A DNA stretch of 64,000 nucleotides from Noviherbaspirillum sp. UKPF54. GTDB lineage: Bacteria; Pseudomonadota; Gammaproteobacteria; Burkholderiales; Burkholderiaceae_D. Under the pieces are notes generated by a model that made no database searches, was not told the DNA's origin, and was given only the letters and a program-made list of their open reading frames with translations. The number at the start of each line of letters is the position of its first letter. Within the stretch, counting starts at the first letter, position 1. Both the position numbers and the translations under genes were made by a program. Positions 17,257 through 25,900 of the stretch are shown piece by piece. The DNA lies in NCBI RefSeq assembly GCF_007874125.1, contig NZ_CP040128.1:1922001-1986000 (forward strand), given 5' to 3'.

Positions 17257-17550
17257 ATGACTTCCCTCACCATCAAAGACCTGGCCGTCACCGCCGACCT
17301 GGATCACAAGGAAATGGCTGCCGTTCGCGGCGGCACCGGCAAGGGCGCGGTTCAGAGCTACGGCTCCTATGGCGGCAGCCCGTACGGCGACCTCACCAAG
17401 AACAGCTTTTCCTTCGATGCCACGCAGTCGCTCGGCCAGGTCCAGGATACGCAAGTCAACAACGGCAACAACGTCGCTTTTGCCTGCGGCATCACGTCCA
17501 CCGTGAATCCGACCCAGACCGGCAGCAACAACATCAACTTCGGCCGCTGA
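17257..17550 (+). CDS. Double-glycine leader peptide 7 (chimera of peptides 2 and 3)
   Basis: Precursor of 97 residues. Its ribosome site, leader and first cargo residues match peptide 2; after a short unique stretch (AVQSYG) the remainder matches peptide 3, with Cys replacing Ser in AFACGIT. A deletion between the two parents within a duplicated block explains this. It remains in frame with an intact stop, so the product is probably made. Confidence 0.88.
   Translation: MTSLTIKDLAVTADLDHKEMAAVRGGTGKGAVQSYGSYGGSPYGDLTKNSFSFDATQSLGQVQDTQVNNGNNVAFACGITSTVNPTQTGSNNINFGR
17363..17550 (+). repeat. Cargo-end repeat shared with peptide 3, copy 2
   Basis: Matches 15092-15279 over 188 bases. Together with copy B of the larger repeat it covers all but about 17 bases of the second block's peptide 7. 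Confidence 0.88.
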
Positions 17551-17558
17551 TCCGGCAA

Positions 17559-17583
17559 GGCGGAGGCGCCGGGCGCCTTCGCC
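17559..17583 (+). terminator. Hairpin between peptide genes 7 and 8
   Basis: An 11-base stem, GGCGGAGGCGC with GCGCCTTCGCC (one G-T pair), with a three-base loop, nine bases after the peptide 7 stop. It matches in place and type the hairpin after peptide 3, again without a U-tract. Confidence 0.55.
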
Positions 17584-17701
17584 GAACAGGCGACGCCGCG
17601 CGCCGGGCAGAACGTTCGGCTACCCGCCGGCGTCCAACACATGACGCATGCCGCCCCAGACCGTTCCAGGCCGTTCGCCGTTTTCTCTCAGGAGATCCAA
17701 C

Positions 17702-17986
17702 ATGGCTGTCATCACAATCAAGGATTTGCGCACCCACCGCGCGCTCGACCGCAAGGAAATGTCGTTCATCCGCGGCGGCGGCGCCCCTTGGGTGTACGGC
17801 TGGATCAAGCCCTTCGTGTCCGATGCGCCAAGCGCCGGCCCGTCCATCAACTTCTTCCAGATCAACAACTACGCCGACCAGATGATCAACCAGATCCAGA
17901 CGGTCGACATCAACAACTCGGCGGCCAACGCGAACATCAGCGTGGGGCTGGACGCCATCAGCGACAACACCAAGAACATCAAGTAA
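17702..17986 (+). CDS. Double-glycine leader peptide 8, divergent cargo
   Basis: Precursor of 94 residues; ATG 17702 follows CAGGAG and gives the 26-residue leader ending EMSFIRGG. The cargo starts with an aromatic segment (APWVYGWIKPF) and continues with amphipathic Asn/Gln/Ile repeats (INFFQINNYADQMINQIQ), ending Asp-Asn-Thr-Lys-Asn-Ile-Lys. It lacks the NNGNN core. It lies 13 bases before the PP2C phosphatase gene, probably in one operon. Confidence 0.84.
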   Translation: MAVITIKDLRTHRALDRKEMSFIRGGGAPWVYGWIKPFVSDAPSAGPSINFFQINNYADQMINQIQTVDINNSAANANISVGLDAISDNTKNIK

Positions 17987-17999
17987 CCGGGAGGCCAGC

Positions 18000-18773
18000 G
18001 TGAACGCCGAAACCCGGTATCGATGGACCTCGGCCTCCGGCTCACATGCCGGCATGGTGCGCCAGAAGAACGAGGACGCCTGCCTCGACCAGCCCGAACG
18101 CGGGCTGTGGGCGGTGGCCGACGGCATGGGCGGGCATGCCTGCGGCGAGCTTGCCAGCGGCATGGTGGTCGATGCCCTGGGAGATATCGCGGCGCCGGAC
18201 AGCCTGCCCGGTTTTACCGCCGCGGCACGCGCCCAACTGCAAAGCGTCAACTCCGAATTGCGCGCGGAAGCCGCCAGCCGGGACGTGATGGTGATCGGCA
18301 GCACCGTCGTGGCGCTGCTGGCCTGCGGTTGCCACTGCGCCTGCCTGTGGGCCGGCGACAGCCGGCTCTACCTGTACCGCGCCGGCCGGCTGCGCCAGCT
18401 CACGCGCGATCACAGCCAGGCCGAGGAATACCGTGCAAGAAGCGGCTTCGACCCGGCGGCCGGATCGCGCCGCATCGCCCGCAACACCATCACCCGCGCC
18501 GTGGGCGCCGCCGATACGCTGGAACTGGAGGAAGAAGCGATCGACGCCTGCGCCGGCGACATGTTTCTGCTGTGCAGCGACGGGCTCAGCAATGAAGTCA
18601 GCGAGCAAGAAATATGCAATGCGCTCCTGCCCGGCGATTGCCTGTACGCATCGGAAACCCTGATCGACCTCGCGCTGGAACACGGCGGGCGCGACAACAT
18701 CTCGGTCATCGTGGTGCGCGCGGAAGACCCGGACAGCGACGAGCAGACGGTGCTCAATCCGGCGCTCGGATAA
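18000..18773 (+). CDS. PP2C-type Ser/Thr protein phosphatase
   Basis: Removes phosphate from Ser/Thr and would counter the kinase at 11669-13753. The 257-residue protein starts with GTG after GGGAGG. Metal-binding and catalytic motifs are complete: NED at 24-26, ADGMGG at 40-45, GSTVV, a GDSRLYLYR strand, CSDGLSNEV and a final GRDNISVIVVR. No membrane segment is seen, so it is cytoplasmic, the side where the kinase domain also lies. Its placement 13 bases after a secreted peptide gene is the strongest positional link between the phospho-switch and the peptides. Confidence 0.93.
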   Translation: MNAETRYRWTSASGSHAGMVRQKNEDACLDQPERGLWAVADGMGGHACGELASGMVVDALGDIAAPDSLPGFTAAARAQLQSVNSELRAEAASRDVMVIGSTVVALLACGCHCACLWAGDSRLYLYRAGRLRQLTRDHSQAEEYRARSGFDPAAGSRRIARNTITRAVGAADTLELEEEAIDACAGDMFLLCSDGLSNEVSEQEICNALLPGDCLYASETLIDLALEHGGRDNISVIVVRAEDPDSDEQTVLNPALG

Positions 18774-18859
18774 GGGTGCCCGCATGCTTGCGACGACGGC
18801 GGATCTTTTCTACACTGGCGGGCCTTTCGCCGTATATCGAGCCATTCAGGCATCTCATC

Positions 18860-19303
18860 ATGAGCCGACAAAAAGAACTGCTTGCCCATCTTCTCGACGC
18901 ATTTCCGCCGAAGGCTTACTCGGGAACGGTGGCGACCGACAGTTGCGCCGAGTGCCAGGATCTGCAGGCTACCCTCGGCGGCGCCAGCTGGTGGTCGATC
19001 CCCGGCAAGTTCATTCAAGAACACGCCGATCATTTACCTCTGTTAACGAAAGAGGCCTACAAGGCCTTCTTCCCCGCATGGATGGGCGAGGCGGTATCCG
19101 ACCCGGCCGGGAAGACCGCCGCCCTGTTGCTGGCGCATCTGCGGGAAGGCCGGTTCGCTTCGCTCTTTTCCCAGCAGGAGTCATATGCCGTGATCCAGGT
19201 CGCCAAGTGGATCGCGGAAAGGAACGGCCTTGGCCCGGACGCCCCCGTCAACATCGAATCCCTTGCCGCGATCACGCAAAGGTGGGGCGGGCACGGCGCC
19301 TGA
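18860..19303 (+). CDS. Hypothetical protein, DUF6714-like
   Basis: A 147-residue soluble protein. It has AFPP near the N-terminus, CAECQDL, a WWSIP element and LPLLTKEAYKAFFPAWM; from memory this pattern fits DUF6714, a family of unknown function, but I cannot verify that. ATG 18860 was chosen because the residues before it in the open frame are Arg-rich and shadow-like. It follows the phosphatase by 86 bases. A function is not suggested by its sequence. Confidence 0.65.
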   Translation: MSRQKELLAHLLDAFPPKAYSGTVATDSCAECQDLQATLGGASWWSIPGKFIQEHADHLPLLTKEAYKAFFPAWMGEAVSDPAGKTAALLLAHLREGRFASLFSQQESYAVIQVAKWIAERNGLGPDAPVNIESLAAITQRWGGHGA

Positions 19304-19332
19304 AAAACCCGCGATTGCATGAGGAGACACTT

Positions 19333-19749
19333 GTGCTTGATGAACTGCCCTTTCCGCGCCTCGTAGCCACCCCGGATGGCGGCTCGCACTTTGCCGAAGT
19401 AGCCATCCCCGTCGCCCTGCAGGAATTTGCGCCGCCGGCCCCGCCGTTCTGCGTCTCCCATTTGGCGCAGGCGACGCAGTGCGGCTTCCTGCACCTGCCG
19501 CTCGGCTGGTATGGAGAATTGCATCCGTCGCCGTTGCGCATGTGGATCTTTGTCCTGCAGGGGGAAATGCTCTTCGAAGCGACCGACGGCGGCACACGGC
19601 ACCTTTCTCCCGGCAGCGCATTGCTGCTGGAAGATACGGTCGGGCGCGGCCATGTCAGTCGCGTCCTGGGCGCCGCCAATGTCACCTTGGCCGTGGTCAG
19701 GCTTCCACCGGCGCAGATGCCCGAGTCTCCGGCCGCCGGCGCTCACTGA
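19333..19749 (+). CDS. Cupin-fold protein
   Basis: A 138-residue protein read from GTG 19333, which follows GGAG by eight bases. A beta-rich core includes PLRMWIFVLQGEMLFEATDGG and SPGSALLLEDTVGRGH, which match the two cupin motifs only loosely: metal-binding His residues are reduced. It may bind a small ligand rather than catalyse. It lies 13 bases before the methyltransferase gene. Confidence 0.72.
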   Translation: MLDELPFPRLVATPDGGSHFAEVAIPVALQEFAPPAPPFCVSHLAQATQCGFLHLPLGWYGELHPSPLRMWIFVLQGEMLFEATDGGTRHLSPGSALLLEDTVGRGHVSRVLGAANVTLAVVRLPPAQMPESPAAGAH

Positions 19750-19762
19750 TCGGAGGAACATC

Positions 19763-20593
19763 ATGCCGAACACTTCCGATGCCGACAAGGCCTTCACCGG
19801 CTCGATCCCACAGCTCTACGACACCTGCCTGGTGCCCATGATCTTCGCGCCCTATGCCGCAGATCTGGCACGTCGCCTCGCATCGGCGCCGCTGCCCGCG
19901 CTTTCTGACGTGCTGGAGATCGCGGCCGGCACCGGCGCGGCGACGCGCGCGCTGGCGGCAACTCTCCCCGGCCGCGTCGCCATCGTCGCCACCGACCTGA
20001 ACCAGGCGATGCTCGACCACGCGGCGGCCGTGGGCACGAAGCGCCCCGTCGCATGGCAGCAGGCCGACGCGATGCGGCTGCCCTTTGCAGACCAAACCTT
20101 CGACGCGGTGGTGTGCCAGTTCGGCGCCATGTTCTTTCCCGATAAGCCTGTGGCATTTGCCGAGGCGCGCCGCGTGCTCAGGCCGGGCGGCGTTTTCATT
20201 TTCAGCGTGTGGGACCGGATCGCGGACAACGAATTCGCGGACGCCGTGACGACCGCGCTGGAAGCGGTTTTCCCGCACGACCCGCCGCGCTTCCTGGCGC
20301 GCACGCCGCACGGCTACCATGAACAGCGCATCATCGCGCGCGACCTCGCCGACGGCGGGTTCGCATCCCTCCCCGCCATCGACACGGTCGCCGCGCGCAG
20401 CCGGGCGGCTTCGCCCCGGATTCCGGCTCTCGCCTATTGCCAGGGCACGCCGCTGAGAAACGAAATCGAGGCCCGCGACGCGACGCGGCTGGAAGAAGCC
20501 ACCGAGGCGGCGGCGCAGGCCATCGCCGGTCGGTTCGGGCCCGGAGCCGTCGACGGCAAGATCCAGGCGCATGTGGTCACGGTCCGGCGCTGA
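19763..20593 (+). CDS. Class I SAM-dependent methyltransferase (UbiE/COQ5-like)
   Basis: A 276-residue enzyme with ATG 19763 after GGAGG. Motif I is VLEIAAGTGAATRAL, followed by the acidic ATDLNQAML strand, the post-II QADAMRLPFADQTFDAVVCQFG and RVLRPGG before motif III. The substrate is not evident; the fold region resembles UbiE and other methyltransferase 11 members, but an accessory small-molecule role is as likely as quinone methylation. It is 24 bases from the RNase Z gene and may share a transcript with the cupin. Confidence 0.88.
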   Translation: MPNTSDADKAFTGSIPQLYDTCLVPMIFAPYAADLARRLASAPLPALSDVLEIAAGTGAATRALAATLPGRVAIVATDLNQAMLDHAAAVGTKRPVAWQQADAMRLPFADQTFDAVVCQFGAMFFPDKPVAFAEARRVLRPGGVFIFSVWDRIADNEFADAVTTALEAVFPHDPPRFLARTPHGYHEQRIIARDLADGGFASLPAIDTVAARSRAASPRIPALAYCQGTPLRNEIEARDATRLEEATEAAAQAIAGRFGPGAVDGKIQAHVVTVRR

Positions 20594-20617
20594 CAGGGAA
20601 AATTCCCGTATTACGCC

Positions 20618-21580
20618 ATGGACCTGCTCTTTCTCGGCACATCCTCCGGCACCCCGACCAAGACCCGCAACGTCACCGCGCTGGCCCTGATCGAGGAAGC
20701 CGGCCGCGGCTGGTACCTAGTCGACTGCGGCGAAGGCACGCAGCACCGCCTGCTGCACACGCCGCTGTCGCCGAACGACTTGCGCGCGATATTCATCACC
20801 CATGTCCACGGCGACCACTGCTACGGTTTGCCCGGCCTGCTGGCGAGTGCCGGCATGCTGGGCAGGACGGCGCCGCTGCACATCGTCGCACCGCTCGGGA
20901 TCGAGGATTGGATCGGCGCAACGCAGCGCCTGACGCAGCTGTATCTGCCCTTCGAGCTGAAGTTCAGCGCCACCGAATCGCTTGCCGGCTGGGCGGCCGG
21001 CAGCTTTGCCGTCGATGCCATTGCACTGTCGCACCGCGTCCCGTCGTATGCCTACCGCTTCACCGAGGCGCGCGTCGAGCCGCGCCTCGATACCGAAAAG
21101 CTGGCGTCGGAGGGCATCGCTCGCGGACCTGCGTGGGGACAGCTGTTAAAAGGCGGCGACGTGCAGGTCGGCGGCAGGATGCTCAGGAGCCGCGACTATG
21201 TTTTCTTTCCGCATGCCCCGCGTCGCATCGTGATCGGCGGCGACAACGACCGTCCGGAACTGCTGGGCGACGCCTGCAAGCGGGCGCAGCTGCTCGTCCA
21301 CGAAGCCACGCACACCAAGGATGTCGCGCAGAGGATAGGCAGCCGCACCGGCCACAGTTGCGCCGAAGCCGTGGCCCGTTTCGCGCAGGGCGCGAGTGTG
21401 CCCAACCTGGTGCTGACCCATTTCAGCGCCCGCTATCAGGCCGACGCCGGCCAGTCTCCGTCGATCGCGGATGTGCGCGCCGAGGCCGCAGCGCATTATC
21501 GCGGCCAGCTGTTTCTGGCGGAGGATTTTGCGAGGTTCCGGCTGGACAAGTCGGGGCGGCTTAGCCGGGTCGGGCAGTAG
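20618..21580 (+). CDS. rnz: Ribonuclease Z (tRNA 3' endonuclease)
   Basis: Zinc-dependent enzyme that cuts tRNA 3' trailers. The 320-residue protein begins with the LGTSSGTPTKTRN loop typical of the family; THVHGDHCYGLPGLL holds the metallo-beta-lactamase HxHxDH ligands, and further His/Asp ligands are seen in LLVHEATH and LTHFSARY. Length and motif order are normal for the short (ElaC-type) form. It converges with the sigma54 activator gene. Confidence 0.95.
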   Translation: MDLLFLGTSSGTPTKTRNVTALALIEEAGRGWYLVDCGEGTQHRLLHTPLSPNDLRAIFITHVHGDHCYGLPGLLASAGMLGRTAPLHIVAPLGIEDWIGATQRLTQLYLPFELKFSATESLAGWAAGSFAVDAIALSHRVPSYAYRFTEARVEPRLDTEKLASEGIARGPAWGQLLKGGDVQVGGRMLRSRDYVFFPHAPRRIVIGGDNDRPELLGDACKRAQLLVHEATHTKDVAQRIGSRTGHSCAEAVARFAQGASVPNLVLTHFSARYQADAGQSPSIADVRAEAAAHYRGQLFLAEDFARFRLDKSGRLSRVGQ

Positions 21581-21616
21581 CTCGATTTCAATGCGCGGCC
21601 GATCGCCGCCCGACCT

Positions 21617-21661
21617 CTACGCCGGGTGCCCCTACACCGGGGGCCCCTATGCCGGGTGCCC
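21617..21661. repeat. Three 15-base tandem repeats between rnz and activator gene
   Basis: Units at 21617-21631, 21632-21646 and 21647-21661 share the pattern CTACGCCGGGTGCCC with two or three changes each. The third unit contains the stop codon of the activator gene on the minus strand, so the C-terminal tail of that protein is repeat-derived. Confidence 0.85.
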
Positions 21662-22993
21662 CTGTCCCTCTCCCGCTTGCGGAAGAGGCGTGGATGCCGC
21701 CTGTTTGCGAAAGTCCTTCGAATGGATGCCGTGCTTTTTCAGCAGCATCTGCAAGTGCGAGCGGTTCATCTCGCAGCGCCGCGCCAGCTCGGCCACGGTG
21801 CCGCCGACCTCCCTCAAGCCGCGCTCGAGAAAAGCGCGCTCTGCCTCGTCGCTGGCGGCGCGCTTGGCCTCGCTCAGCGACGCCGGCGCCGCGACGCCAT
21901 CGTCGCCGGCGGCGGTCGCCGACACCGCCAGCGACGGCGACTTCGGCCGGATATCCTCGGGCAGATGCGTCACGTCGGCCGTGTCGCCTGCCAGGCAGGA
22001 AAGGCGGTACATCAGGTTGCGCAGCTCGCGGATGTTGCCCGGATAAGCGTAATTGAGCATGAAGCTGCGCAGGCGCGGCGTCATCTTCAGCGGGCGGCGC
22101 TTCAGCGCCTCGGCCGACTCGTCGCCATAGTAGGCAATCAGCAGCGGAATCTCGTCGCGCCGCTCGCGCAGCGACGGCAGGGTCACGTGGATCACGGAGA
22201 GGCGGTAGAACAGGTCTTCGCGGAACGTGCCTTCGGCGATCAGCTTGCGCAGGTTCTTGTTGGTGGCGGCGACGATGCGCGTATCGACGTTGATGATTTC
22301 GTCCGATCCCACGCGCTGGATTTCATGCGATTGCAGCACCCGCAAGAGCTTGACCTGGCCCGGCAGCGGCAGCTCGCCGATTTCGTCGAGGAAGATGGTG
22401 CCCTTGTGCGCGCTTTCGAACTTGCCCTTGCGGTCGTTGGCCGCGCCGGTGAAGGCGCCCTTCCTGTGCCCGAACAGTTCGGATTCCAGCAGGTTCTCCG
22501 GGATCGCGCCGCAGTTCACGGAAATGTACGGCTTGTCGGCGCGCGATCCGTTGGCGTGGATGACCTTCGCCATCAATTCCTTGCCGGTGCCGCTTTCACC
22601 GTCGATCAGCACCGGCAAATCGGTGGGCGCGGCCTTTTCCGCGACTTCCAGCGCATCGAGCAGTTTCGGGTTGTCGCCGAAGGTGCCTTCGAACACGAAG
22701 CTGCGTTCGAGCAGCGCGCGGCGGCGCTGCCCCGGAGTCTGATCCTCCGGCGTCAGGTCCGGCGCGGCCTGCTCGACCGACTCGGCGGAGGCGGCCTGCA
22801 CGAAGCGCTCCTTGTGCGACAGCTGCATCACCTCGTCGCGCAGCGCGTTGAACTGGCGCAGCAGCTTTTCGATGTCGGCCCGCTCCAGCTTCGAGGACCA
22901 GCGCAGCGTCGAGCGCAGGATTTCGATCTTTTCCAGCAGCCCCGCATATGAAATGGCGGAGCCGGGACGGCCTCCGGGATTGAACAGTTTCAT
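21647..22993 (-). CDS. Sigma54-dependent transcription activator (AAA+, Fis HTH)
   Basis: Activates RNA polymerase with sigma54. The 448-residue protein has a helical N-terminal region (about 1-95) without a receiver or GAF domain; the AAA+ domain (about 100-340) has Walker A GESGTGKE at 132-139, GAFTGA at 179-184 for sigma54 contact and Walker B FLDEIGE at 201-207. A Fis-type helix-turn-helix lies at about 400-430 (TVAELARRCEMNRSHLQMLL). The start ATG overlaps the exporter stop in ATGA, so it is made with the exporter. It is the obvious candidate to act on the two sigma54 promoters of the peptide array. What controls it is unclear; a missing receiver suggests regulation by protein contact or phosphorylation. 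Confidence 0.93.
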   Translation of the reverse strand: MKLFNPGGRPGSAISYAGLLEKIEILRSTLRWSSKLERADIEKLLRQFNALRDEVMQLSHKERFVQAASAESVEQAAPDLTPEDQTPGQRRRALLERSFVFEGTFGDNPKLLDALEVAEKAAPTDLPVLIDGESGTGKELMAKVIHANGSRADKPYISVNCGAIPENLLESELFGHRKGAFTGAANDRKGKFESAHKGTIFLDEIGELPLPGQVKLLRVLQSHEIQRVGSDEIINVDTRIVAATNKNLRKLIAEGTFREDLFYRLSVIHVTLPSLRERRDEIPLLIAYYGDESAEALKRRPLKMTPRLRSFMLNYAYPGNIRELRNLMYRLSCLAGDTADVTHLPEDIRPKSPSLAVSATAAGDDGVAAPASLSEAKRAASDEAERAFLERGLREVGGTVAELARRCEMNRSHLQMLLKKHGIHSKDFRKQAASTPLPQAGEGQGHPA

Positions 22994-25900
22994 GCCGCGC
23001 TCAACTGTTTTTGCACCAGTTCGTAGTACATGCCGCGCCGGTTCACCAGTTCCTCGTGCCGGCCCTGCTCGACGATCGCGCCTTCGTACAGCACGAGGAT
23101 CTTGTCGGCGCGCATGATGGTGGAAAGGCGGTGCGCGATGATGACGGCGGTGCGCCCTTTCAGGATTTCCCCCATGTTGCCGATGATGTTGCTCTCGGAT
23201 TGCGTGTCCAGCGCCGAGGTCGCCTCGTCGAATACCAACAGGCGCGGGTCGTGGTACAGCGCGCGGGCGATGCACAGCCGCTGGATCTGGCCGCCGGACA
23301 GGCCGACGCCGCGCTCGCCGACGATCTGCTCATACCCGAGCGGCATCTTGGCGATGAAGGCATGGGCGTCCGCCATCTTCGCCACTTCCTCGATCCGCCG
23401 CCGGTCCGGGCTTTCGTCGCCGCTGGCGATGTTTTCGGCAATCGTCCCGGAGAACAGCAGATTGCTCTGCATGACGTAGCCGACCTGGGCGCGGAAGTAT
23501 TCCTTGTCGATCACGGAGACATCGTAGCCATCCACCACGATCTTGCCCTCGCTCGGCGCGTAGAAGCCGACCAGCAGCTTGGCCAGCGTGGTCTTGCCGG
23601 AACCGCTGCGGCCGACCACGGCGACCAGTTCGCCCGGCTTGATGTCGAGGCTGATGTTTTCCAGCACATAGGGCGTGTCCTCGCCGCCGTAACGGAAATA
23701 GACATTCTCCAGCCGGATCTCGCCCTGCAGGTCGGGCAGCAGCACGCGCGACGGCAAGTCTTGCGGGCGCTGCTCGGGTTCCATGTCGAGCACGTCGCCC
23801 AGGCGCTCCATCGCCACGCCGGCGTCGTTAAGACGGCTCCACAGGCCGACCAGTCCCATCAGCGGCGCCAGCACGCTGCCCATCAGGGCGTTGAACGCGA
23901 TCAGCTGGCCGATCGATAGCTGGTGATCCAGCACCAGGTCGGCGCCGACCCACAGGATGGCGATGGTGGTGGCCGCATTGAGCAGCTGGCTGACGAGGCC
24001 GACCACGATGTTGAAGGTTTGCGCGCGATATTGCTGTTCCAGCGCCTTGGCGTATTTCTTTTCCCATTTCAGGCGCACCGGGCGCTCGATGCCCATGCCC
24101 TTCACCGTCTCGACGCCGCCCAGCGCCTCCATCAGGTAGGCCTTGGCCTCGGTCGTGGTGGCGAACACTTCGCGCGCGTAGTTCTTCGCCTTCGGCGTCA
24201 CCACCACGGTCAGCGCCATGATCGGGATGATGAAGGCGATCAGCACCAGCGTCATCTTCACGTTATAGAGGAACATGATCGTGAAGTAGATGAACACCAT
24301 CAGCACGTTGAGCATGGTGGTGATGGTCGACTCCGTCAGGAAGGAGCGGATCGTCATGTTTTCTTCGAAGCGCGCCAGGATGTCGCCGGTCTTGCGCTTG
24401 GCGAAGAACGAAAACGGCAGCGACATGGTGTGCTTGAAGAATTGCGACATCATCGCGAAATCCAGGTTGCGCACCATGAAGTTGGCGAGGAAGGCGCGTA
24501 TCGTCGTCATCAGCTGGGTGAACACGTTCGACACGATCAGGCCGATGATCAAGAGGTGCAGCAGGCTCAGGTTCTGGTGCACGATCACGCCGTCCAGGAT
24601 GTTCTGGATGATCATCGGCGGCACGATGCCCAGCACCTGGATCACGAAGGTCGCCATGAACAGGTGCATCAGGATTTTCTTGTATGGCTTGAGGTAGGCG
24701 ACGAAGCGTATCCACGGCGAGCGCGCCGCCGCCAGCTGCACCAGGTTCTGGCCGGGCGTGAACACCAGGCAGGTTCCGCTCCAGCCGCGCTCGAATTCCT
24801 CGACCGTCATTTTCTTGAAGCCGATCGCCGGGTCGGCCACCCATACGTGCTGCTTCGAGATACCGTACACCACGATGTAGTGGTAGCCCTCCCAGTGCAC
24901 GATGAAGGGCAGTTCGAAGCCCATCAGCGCCTCGTAGGTGCACTGCACGCCGCGCGTGGTGAAGCCGAGCGACTCGCCGGCCCGCGCCAGGCTGTCGAGC
25001 GTGGCGCCCTGGGTGGTGACGTTGGCCAGCTCGCGCAGTTTTCCGAGGGTCATGGAGATGCCGTAATGCTTGCACAGCATCGCCAGGCAGGCGGCGCCGC
25101 AATCCATTTCCTCGGCCTGCTCGACCAGTGCGAAGCGCCGGATGATCTTTTCGCCGAACTCGGGCTTCGAGTGCAGATCGAGGATGACCGGCCGCTTGCG
25201 CCGTTCGGCCAGCTTCTTCTGGCGCTGCAATTCGCGCTCGACGAAGCGGATGCGGTCTTCCAGCGCTTCGCGCAGCTTGGGATTGCGCTCCAGGACCACG
25301 TGGATCGTCTTTTCCGGGATCACCAAGAGCGTGGCGTCGGTGGAAGCGACCACCGACGCCATCTGTTCCTGCCGCATCAGGCATGCCTTTTCGCCGAAAA
25401 TCTCGCCCTGGCGCAGCGTCGCCAGCGGGTACTCGGTGCCTTCCTCGGTGCGCACCAGCTTCACTTCGCCGTGCCGCACCACGTACAGCCGGCGGTCTTC
25501 GCGGCTGTCCTGCTTCAGGATCTCGCGCCCGGCGGCCACGCGCTTGACGCCGACGCTGCGGATGAATTCCTCCAGCTCTTCCTTGTTGACCTTGCCGCGC
25601 AGGTCGAACAGACGCGTCACGAAGCCGCCGGCCGAGGCGATGGCGACATAGCTGGTGACGAAGTCGAGCGCGGCGCGGTTGCGCGCGATGACCGGCGCGA
25701 TCGCCTCGCGCGGGATGAACAGGAGCTCGGTTTTCACCGAGGCGCGCACCGAGGATTCGTGCCAGTGGTCGCGCAGCATCGCCAGCTCGGCGAACACTTC
25801 GCCGGCCTTGCGCACGCCCATGCTGATTTCCTTGCCGTTCTCCTCGGTAAAGACGCGCACCGAGCCGGACTTGATGACGAACAGGCCGCCTGCCGGGTCG

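Larger units (their letters stand above)
16788..17345 (+). repeat. Segmental duplication, copy B
   Basis: Copy of 14182-14721. Both edges are sharp: on the left, similarity begins just before the shared GACTTGCATGAAGC; on the right it stops after the Gly-Gly-Thr-Gly-Lys-Gly codons of the second peptide, where sequence switches to that of peptide 3. Confidence 0.9.

Noticed and set aside
14182..17345. CRISPR array or transposon explanation of the repeats
   Set aside because: Only two long copies, containing genes and a promoter, without regular spacers, terminal inverted repeats or a transposase.
14306..17986. Reading the peptide array as a classical bacteriocin cluster
   Set aside because: No immunity gene, no two-Cys or GxxxG pattern, and cargo is polar and Asn-rich. 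The leader and exporter are shared with bacteriocins, the cargo is not.
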